This document shows, in pieces, positions 55,301 to 64,000 of a stretch of 64,000 nucleotides of DNA. Source of the DNA: Phlebotomus papatasi (lineage: Eukaryota; Arthropoda; Insecta; Diptera; Psychodidae); contig NC_077224.1 of NCBI RefSeq assembly GCF_024763615.1, forward strand, positions 14,973,078-15,037,077. The letters run 5' to 3'. The first letter of the stretch is position 1, and each line of letters opens with the position of its first letter. The position numbers and the translations under genes are program-made. The notes under the pieces are model-generated. The model was not told the origin of the DNA. It saw only the letters and a list, made by a program, of their open reading frames with translations, and ran no database searches.

Positions 55301-58300
55301 TTCCGCAATGGAAATCAATTAGTAGAACCATTTCAAGTATTCTTAGTGATTTTCACCCAGAAATATTGAGAATTCCGGTTTTTAGAGCGGATTTTCGATT
55401 TTTCGAAAAAACTGTAAGGGGTTAGCCTATCGATTTTTTTGGTCAAAAAAAATGTTGTCGAGATTTTGCAAATTCCGCAATGAAAATCAATTAGTAGAAC
55501 CATTTCAAGTATTCTTAGTGATTTTCACCCAGAAATATTGAGAATTCCGGTTTTTAGAGCGGATTTTCGATTTTTCGAAAAAACTGTAAGGGGTTAGTCC
55601 ATTGATTTTTTTGGTCAAAAAATTTTTTGTCGAGATTTTGCAAATTCCGCAATGAAAATCAATTAGTAGAACCATTTCAAGTATTCTTAGTGATTTTCAC
55701 CCAGAAATATTGAGAATTCCGGTTTTTAGAGCGGATTTTCGAATTTTCTTAAAAACCGTAAGGGGTTAGTCCATTGATTTTTTTTGGTCAAAAAAATTTT
55801 TGTCGAGATTTTGCAAATTCCGCAATGGAAATCAATTAGTAGAACCATTTCAAGTATTCTTAGTGATTTTCACCCAGAAATATTGAGAATTCCGGTTTTT
55901 AGAGCGGATTTTCGATTTTTCGAAAAAACTGTAAGGGGTTAATCCATTGATTTTTTTGGTCAAAAAATTTTTTGTCGAGATTTTGCAAATTCCGCAATGA
56001 AAATCAATTAGTAGAACCATTTCAAGTATTCTTAGTGATTTTCACCCAGAAATATTGAGAATTCCGGTTTTTAGAGCGGATTTTCGATTTTTCGAAAAAA
56101 CTGTAAGGGGTTAGTCCATCGATTTTTTTGGTCAAAAAATTTTTTGTCGAGATTTTGCAAAATCCGCAATGGAAATCAATTAGTAGAACCATTTCAAGTA
56201 TTCTTAGTGATTTTCACCCAGAAATATTGAGAATTCCGGTTTTTAGAGCGGATTTTCGATTTTTCGAAAAAACTGTAAGGGGTTAGCCTATCGATTTTTT
56301 TGGTCAAAAAATTTTTTGTCGAGATTTTGCAAATTCCGCAATGAAAATCAATTAGTAGAACCATTTCAAGTATTCTTAGTGATTTTCACCCAGAAATATT
56401 GAGAATTCCGGTTTTTAGAGCGGATTTTCGATTTTTCGAAAAAACTGTAAGGGGTTAGTCCATTGATTTTTTTGGTCAAAAAAAATTTTGTCGAGATTTT
56501 GCAAATTCCGCAATGGAAATCAATTAGTAGAACCATTTCAAGTATTCTTAGTGATTTTCACCCAGAAATATTGAGAATTCCGGTTTTTAGAGCGGATTTT
56601 CGATTTTTCGAAAAAACTGTAAGGGGTTAGCCTATTGATTTTTTTGGTCAAAAAAAATGTTGTCGAGATTTTGCAAATTCCGCAATGAAAATCAATTAGT
56701 AGAACCATTTCAAGTATTCTTAGTGATTTTCACCCAGAAATATTGAGAATTCCGGTTTTTAGAGCGGATTTTCGATTTTTCGAAAAAACTGTCCATTGAT
56801 TTTTTTGGTCAAAAAAAATTTTGTCGAGATTTTGCAAATTCCGCAATGGAAATCAATTAGTAGAACCATTTCAAGTATTCTTAGTGATTTTCACCCAGAA
56901 ATATTGAGAATTCCGGTTTTTAGAGCGGATTTTCGATTTTTCGAAAAAACTGTAAGGGGTTAGCCTATCGATTTTTTTGGTCAAAAAATATTTTGTCGAG
57001 ATTTTGCAAATTCCGCAATGAAAATCAATTAGTAGAACCATTTCAAGTATTCTTAGTGATTTTCACCCAGAAATATTGAGAATTCCGGTTTTTAGAGCGG
57101 ATTTTCGATTTTTCGAAAAAACTGTAAGGGGTTAGCCTATCGATTTTTTTGGTCAAAAAATATTTTGTCGAGATTTTGCAAATTCCGCAATGGAAATCAA
57201 TTAGTAGAACCATTTCAAGTATTCTTAGTGATTTTCACCCAGAAATATTGAGAATTCCGGTTTTTAGAGCGGATTTTCGATTTTTCGAAAAAACTGTAAG
57301 GGGTTAGTCCATTGATTTTTTTGGTCAAAAAATTTTTTGTCGAGATTTTGCAAATTCCGCAATGAAAATCAATTAGTAGAACCATTTCAAGTATTCTTAG
57401 TGATTTTCACCCAGAAATATTGAGAATTCCGGTTTTTAGAGCGGATTTTGGATTTTTCGAAAAAACTGTAGTCCATTGATTTTTTTGGTCAAAAAATTTT
57501 TTGTCGAGATTTTGCAAATTCCGCAATGAAAATCAATTAGTAGAACCATTTCAAGTATTCTTAGTGATTTTCACCCAGAAATATTGAGAATTCCGGTTTT
57601 TAGAGCGGATTTTCGATTTTTCGAAAAAACTGTAAGGGGTTAGCCTATCGATTTTTTTGGTCAAAAAATATTTTGTCGAGATTTTGCAAATTCCGCAATG
57701 GAAATCAATTAGTAGAACCATTTCAAGTATTCTTAGTGATTTTCACCCAGAAATATTGAGAATTCCGGTTTTTAGAGCGGATTTTCGATTTTTCGAAAAA
57801 ACTGTAAGGGGTTAGTCCATTGATTTTTTTGGTCAAAAAATTTTTTGTCGAGATTTTGCAAATTCCGGAATGAAAATCAATTAGTAGAACCATTTCAAGT
57901 ATTCTTAGTGATTTTCACCCAGAAATATTGAGAATTCCGGTTTTTAGAGCGGATTTTCGATTTTTCGAAAAAACTGTAGTCCATTGATTTTTTTGGTGAA
58001 AAAATTTTTTGTCGAGATTTTGCAAATTCCGCAATGAAAATCAATTAGTAGAACCATTTCAAGTATTCTTAGTGATTTTCACCCAGAAATATTGAGAATT
58101 CCGGTTTTTAGAGCGGATTTTCGATTTTTCGAAAAAACTGTAAGGGGCCTATCGATTTTTTTGGTTAAAAAATATTTTGTCGAGATTTTGCAAATTCCGC
58201 AATGAAAATCAATTAGTAGAACCATTTCAAGTATTCTTAGTGATTTTCACCCAGAAATATTGAGAATTCCGGTTTTTAGAGCGGATTTTCGATTTTTCGA

Positions 58301-61300
58301 AAAAACTGTAAGGAGTTAACCTATCGATTTTTTTGGTCAAAAAATATTTTGTCGAGATTTTGCAAATTCCGCAATGAAAATCAATTAGTAGAACCATTTC
58401 AAGCATTCTTAGTGATTTTCACCCAGAAATATTGAGAATTCCGGTTTTTAGAGCGGATTTTCGATTTTTCGAAAAAACTGTAAGGGGTTAGCCTATCGAT
58501 TTTTTTGGTCAAAAAATATTTTGTCGAGATTTTGCAAATTCCGCAATGAAAATCAATTAGTAGAACCATTTCAAGTATTCTTAGTGATTTTCACCCAGAA
58601 ATATTGAGAATTCCGGTTTTTAGAGCGGATTTTCGATTTTTCGAAAAAACTGTAAGGGGTTAGTCCATTGATTTTTTTGGTCAAAAAATTTTTTGTCGAG
58701 ATTTTGCAAATTCCGCAATGAAAATCAATTAGTAGAACCATTTCAAGTATTCTTAGTGATTTTCACCCAGAAATATTGAGAATTCCGGTTTTTAGAGCGG
58801 ATTTTCGATTTTTCGAAAAAACTGTAAGGGGTTAACCTATCGATTTTTTTGGTCAAAAAATATTTTGTCGAGATTTTGCAAATTCCGCAATGAAAATCAA
58901 TTAGTAGAACCATTTCAAGCATTCTTAGTGATTTTCACCCAGAAATATTGAGAATTCCGGTTTTTAGAGCGGATTTTCGATTTTTCGAAAAAACTGTAAG
59001 GGGTTAGCCTATCGATTTTTTTGGTCAAAAAATATTTTGTCGAGATTTTGCAAATTCCGCAATGAAAATCAATTAGTAGAACCATTTCAAGCATTCTTAG
59101 TGATTTTCACCCAGAAATATTGAGAATTCCGGTTTTTAGAGCGGATTTTCGATTTTTCGTAAAAACTGTAAGGGGTTAGCCTATCGATTTTTTTGGTCAA
59201 AAAATTTTTTGTCGAGATTTTGTAAATTCCGCAATGGAAATCAATTAGTAGAACCATTTCAAGTATTCTTAGTGATTTTCACCCAGAAATATTGAGAATT
59301 CCGGTTTTTAGAGCGGATTTTCGATTTTTCGAAAAAACTGTAAGGGGTTAGTCCATTGATTTTTTTGGTCAAAAAAAATTTTGTCGAGATTTTGCAAATT
59401 CCGCAATGAAAATCAATTAGTAGAACCATTTCAAGTATTCTTAGTGATTTTCACCCAGAAATATTGAGAATTCCGGTTTTTAGAGCGGATTTTCGATTTT
59501 TCGAAAAAACTGTAAGGGGTTAGTCCATTGATTTTTTTGGTCAAAAAAAATTTTGTCGAGATTTTGCAAATTCCGCAATGGAAATCAATTAGTAGAACCA
59601 TTTCAAGTATTCTTAGTGATTTTCACCCAGAAATATTGAGAATTCCGGTTTTTAGAGCGGATTTTCGATTTTTCGAAAAAACTATAAGGGGTTAGTCCAT
59701 TGATTTTTTTGGTCAAAAAAAATTTTGTCGAGATTTTGCAAATTCCGCAATGGAAATCAATTAGTAGAACCATTTCAAGTATTCTTAGTGATTTTCACCC
59801 AGAAATATTGAGAATTCCGGTTTTTAGAGCGGATTTTCGATTTTTCGAAAAAACTGTAAGGGGTTAGTCCATTGATTTTTTTGGTCAAAAAAAATTTTGT
59901 CGAGATTTTGCAAATTCCGCAATGGAAATCAATTAGTAAAACCATTTCAAGTATTATTAGTGATTTTCACCCAGAAATATTGAGAATTCCGGTTTTTAGA
60001 GCGGATTTTCGATTTTTCGAAAAAACTGTAAGGGGTTAGCCTATCGATTTTTTTGGTCAAAAAATATTTTGTCGAGATTTTGCAAATTCCGCAATGGAAA
60101 TCAATTAGTAGAACCATTTCAAGTATTCTTAGTGATTTTCACCCAGAAATATTGAGAATTCCGGTTTTTAGAGCGGATTTTCGATTTTTCGTAAAAACCG
60201 TAAGGGGTTAGTCCATTGATTTTTTTGGTCAAAAAATTTTTTGTCGAGATTTTGCAAATTCCGCAATGGAAATCAATTAGTAGAACCATTTCAAGTATTC
60301 TTAGTGATTTTCACCCAGAAATATTGAGAATTCCGGTTTTTAGAGCGGATTTTCGATTTTTCGAAAAAACTGTAAGGGGTTAGTCCATCGATTTTTTTGG
60401 TCAAAAAAAATTTTGTCGAGATTTTGCAAATTCCGCAATGGAAATCAATTAGTAGAACCATTTCAAGTATTCTTAGTGATTTTCACCCAGAAATATTGAG
60501 AATTCCGGTTTTTAGAGCGGATTTTCGATTTTTCGTAAAAACCGTAAGGGGTTAGTCCATTGATTTTTTTGGTCAAAAAATTTTTTGTCGAGATTTTGCA
60601 AATTCCGCAATGGAAATCAATTAGTAGAACCATTTCAAGTATTCTTAGTGATTTTCACCCAGAAATATTGAGAATTCCGGTTTTTAGAGCGGATTTTCGA
60701 TTTTTCGAAAAAACTGTAAGGGGTTAGCCTATCGATTTTTTTGGTCAAAAAATTTTTTGTCGAGATTTTGCAAATTCCGCAATGAAAATCAATTAGTAGA
60801 ACCATTTCAAGTATTCTTAGTGATTTTCACCCAGAAATATTGAGAATTCCGGTTTTTAGAGCGGATTTTCGATTTTTCGAAAAAACTGTAAGGGGTTAGT
60901 CCATTGATTTTTTTGGTCAAAAAAAATTTTGTCGAGATTTTGCAAATTCCGCAATGAAAATCAATTAGTAGAACCATTTCAAGTATTCTTAGTGATTTTC
61001 ACCCAGAAATATTGAGAATTCCGGTTTTTAGAGCGGATTTTCGATTTTTCGAAAAAACTGTAAGGGGTTAGTCCATTGATTTTTTTGGTCAAAAAAAATT
61101 TTGTCGAGATTTTGCAAATTCCGCAATGAAAATCAATTAGTAGAACCATTTCAAGTATTCTTAATGATTTTCACCCAGAAATATTGAGAATTCCGGTTTT
61201 TAGAGCGGATTTTCGATTTTTCGAAAAAACTGTAAGGGGTTAGTCCATTGATTTTTTTGGTCAAAAAAAATTTTGTCGAGATTTTGCAAATTCCGCAATG

Positions 61301-64000
61301 GAAATCAATTAGTAGAACCATTTCAAGTATTCTTAGTGATTTTCACCCAGAAATATTGAGAATTCCGGTTTTTAGAGCGGATTTTCGATTTTTCGAAAAA
61401 ACTGTAAGGGGTTAGTCCATTGATTTTTTTGGTCAAAAAAAATTTTGTCGAGATTTTGCAAATTCCGCAATGGAAATCAATTAGTAGAACCATTTCAAGT
61501 ATTCTTAGTGATTTTCACCCAGAAATATTGAGAATTCCGGTTTTTAGAGCGGATTTTCGATTTTTCGAAAAAACTGTAAGGGGTTAGTCCATCGATTTTT
61601 TTGGTCAAAAAAAATTTTGTCGAGATTTTGCAAATTCCGCAATGGAAATCAATTAGTAGAACCATTTCAAGTATTCTTAGTGATTTTCACCCAGAAATAT
61701 TGAGAATTCCGGTTTTTAGAGCGGATTTTCGATTTTTCGTAAAAACCGTAAGGGGTTAGTCCATTGATTTTTTTGGTCAAAAAATTTTTTGTCGAGATTT
61801 TGCAAATTCCGCAATGGAAATCAATTAGTAGAACCATTTCAAGTATTCTTAGTGATTTTCACCCAGAAATATTGAGAATTCCGGTTTTTAGAGCGGATTT
61901 TCGATTTTTCGAAAAAACTGTAAGGGGTTAGTCCATTGATTTTTTTGGTCAAAAAAAATTTTGTCGAGATTTTGCAAATTCCGCAACGGAAATCAATTAG
62001 TAGAACCATTTCAAGTATTCTTAGTGATTTTCACCCAGAAATATTGAGAATTCCGGTTTTTAGAGCGGATTTTCGATTTTTCGTAAAAACCGTAAGGGGT
62101 TAGTCCATTGATTTTTTTGGTCAAAAAATTTTTTGTCGAGATTTTGCAAATTCCGCAATGGAAATCAATTAGTAGAACCATTTCAAGTATTCTTAGTGAT
62201 TTTCACCCAGAAATATTGAGAATTCCGGTTTTTAGAGCGGATTTTCGATTTTTCGAAAAAACTGTAAGGGGTTAGTCCATTGATTTTTTTGGTCAAAAAA
62301 ATTTTTTGTCGAGATTTTGCAAATTCCGCAATGAAAATCAATTAGTAGAACCATTTCAAGTATTCTTAGTGATTTTCACCCAGAAATATTGAGAATTCCG
62401 GTTTTTAGAGCGGATTTTCGATTTTTCGAAAAAACTGTAAGGGGTTAGTCCATTGATTTTTTTGGTCAAAAAAAATTTTGTCGAGATTTTGCAAATTCCG
62501 CAATGAAAATCAATTAGTAGAACCATTTCAAGTATTCTTAGTGATTTTCACCCAGAAATATTGAGAATTCCGGTTTTTAGAGCGGATTTTCGATTTTTCG
62601 AAAAAACTGTAAGGGGTTAGTCCATCGATTTTTTTGGTCAAAAAAAATTTTGTCGAGATTTTGCAAATTCCGCAATGGAAATCAATTAGTAGAACCATTT
62701 CAAGTATTCTTAGTGATTTTCACCCAGAAATATTGAGAATTCCGGTTTTTAGAGCGGATTTTCGATTTTTCGAAAAAACTGTAAGGGGTTAGTCCATTGA
62801 TTTTTTTGGTCAAAAAAAATTTTGTCGAGATTTTGCAAATTCCGCAATGAAAATCAATTAGTAGAACCATTTCAAGTATTCTTAGTGATTTTCACCCAGA
62901 AATATTGAGAATTCCGGTTTTTAGAGCGGATTTTCGATTTTTCGAAAAAACTGTAAGGGGTTAGTCCATTGATTTTTTTGGTCAAAAAAATTTTTTGTCG
63001 AGATTTTGCAAATTCCGCAATGAAAATCAATTAGTAGAACCATTTCAAGTATTCTTAGTGATTTTCACCCAGAAATATTGAGAATTCCGGTTTTTAGAGC
63101 GGATTTTCGATTTTTCGAAAAAACCGTAAGGGGTTAGTCCATCGATTTTTTTGGTCAAAAAAAATTTTGTCGAGATTTTGCAAATTCCGCAATGGAAATC
63201 AATTAGTAGAACCATTTCAAGTATTCTTAGTGATTTTCACCCAGAAATATTGAGAATTCCGGTTTTTAGAGCGGATTTTCGATTTTTCGAAAAAACTGTA
63301 AGGGGTTAGTCCATTGATTTTTTTGGTCAAAAAAAATTTTGTCGAGATTTTGCAAATTCCGCAACGGAAATCAATTAGTAGAACCATTTCAAGTATTCTT
63401 AGTGATTTTCACCCAGAAATATTGAGAATTCCGGTTTTTAGAGCGGATTTTCGATTTTTCGTAAAAACCGTAAGGGGTTAGTCCATTGATTTTTTTGGTC
63501 AAAAAAATTTTTTGTCGAGATTTTGCAAATTCCGCAATGAAAATCAATTAGTAGAACCATTTCAAGTATTCTTAGTGATTTTCACCCAGAAATATTGAGA
63601 ATTCCGGTTTTTAGAGCGGATTTTCGATTTTTCGAAAAAACTGTAAGGGGTTAGTCCATTGATTTTTTTGGTCAAAAAAAATTTTGTCGAGATTTTGCAA
63701 ATTCCGCAATGAAAATCAATTAGTAGAACCATTTCAAGTATTCTTAGTGATTTTCACCCAGAAATATTGAGAATTCCGGTTTTTAGAGCGGATTTTCGAT
63801 TTTTCGAAAAAACTGTAAGGGGTTAGTCCATCGATTTTTTTGGTCAAAAAAAATTTTGTCGAGATTTTGCAAATTCCGCAATGGAAATCAATTAGTAGAA
63901 CCATTTCAAGTATTCTTAGTGATTTTCACCCAGAAATATTGAGAATTCCGGTTTTTAGAGCGGATTTTCGATTTTTCGAAAAAACTGTAAGGGGTTAGTC
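46380..64000 (+). repeat. Satellite array, 172 bp monomer, about 103 copies
   Basis: Head-to-tail units run with no interruption from 52 bp after Dus2 to the end of the window and presumably beyond. The spacing of GGTCAAAAA landmarks (46,392, 46,564, 46,736, 46,908) gives 172 bp. Units are very similar (a few per cent difference by eye). Every unit contains GAGATTTTGCAAATTCCGCA, AATCAATTAGTAGAACCATT, ATTTTCACCCAGAAATATTG and the self-complementary TTTTTCGAAAAA in most. Shorter 164 and 161 bp variants occur. The unit is AT-rich and has no useful reading frame. Confidence 0.98.
49794..49954. repeat. Inverted junction inside the satellite
   Basis: Positions 49,794-49,857 are a reversed piece of monomer. 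After 38 bp of AAGTCAAGTATT-type filler, the array resumes forward at about 49,896. The two arms could form a stem of about 58 bp. It is the only orientation break seen in the array. Confidence 0.9.

Noticed and set aside
46380..64000. CRISPR-like array
   Set aside because: The repeats are whole 172 bp tandem units with no unique spacers, in a eukaryotic genome. It is a satellite.

Overview
The window looks like nuclear DNA of a dipteran insect. It is AT-rich, with many 60-70 nt introns, dense short transposons and fly-like orthologs. A nematoceran such as a sand fly would fit, but that is inference; no search could be run. Everything below was read by eye. Splice sites were chosen so that GT/AG, reading phase and protein-family alignment all agree.

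Layout. (1) 1-6.8 kb: a repeat graveyard holding a Tc1/mariner-like end, a degenerate ~290-300 bp tandem repeat, a TTAA-flanked piggyBac-type MITE, nested MITEs and a fold-back element. It probably lies inside a long intron of the next gene. (2) 6,844-7,052 (+): the last coding exon of the CREB transcription factor (bZIP domain). It is followed by an AT-rich probable 3'UTR, a 1.9 kb minisatellite of 21-23 bp units, and at 12.2 kb a consensus CRE just before a near-perfect ~24 bp hairpin. (3) 15,480-17,330 (-): a complete two-exon AVL9 homolog. (4) 17.8-19.9 kb: one TA-flanked transposon inserted inside another. (5) 20,820-36,588 (-): the complete coding region of an L-type (Cav1) voltage-gated calcium channel alpha1 subunit, Ca-alpha1D type. 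It has 19 constitutive exon positions and two pairs of mutually exclusive exons, giving about 1,780 aa. Its introns carry hAT, Tc1/pogo-like, SINE and non-LTR insertions. (6) 36.7-44.7 kb: the 5' side of the channel gene, with a candidate first non-coding exon or promoter at 40.6-40.9 kb, more MITEs and old duplications. (7) 44,759-46,327 (+): a complete four-exon tRNA-dihydrouridine synthase Dus2. (8) 46,380-64,000: an unbroken satellite of about 103 monomers of 172 bp. It starts only 52 bp after the Dus2 stop codon and runs off the window.

The four genes have no obvious joint pathway. AVL9 lies downstream of the calcium channel on the same strand; CREB and Dus2 are on the other strand. The best leads are the alternative exons of the channel (one pair made exclusive by reading phase), the satellite abutting Dus2 with its internal inverted junction, the CRE-plus-hairpin 5 kb downstream of CREB, and the channel intron built from ~42 bp repeats that carry branch-point-like motifs.
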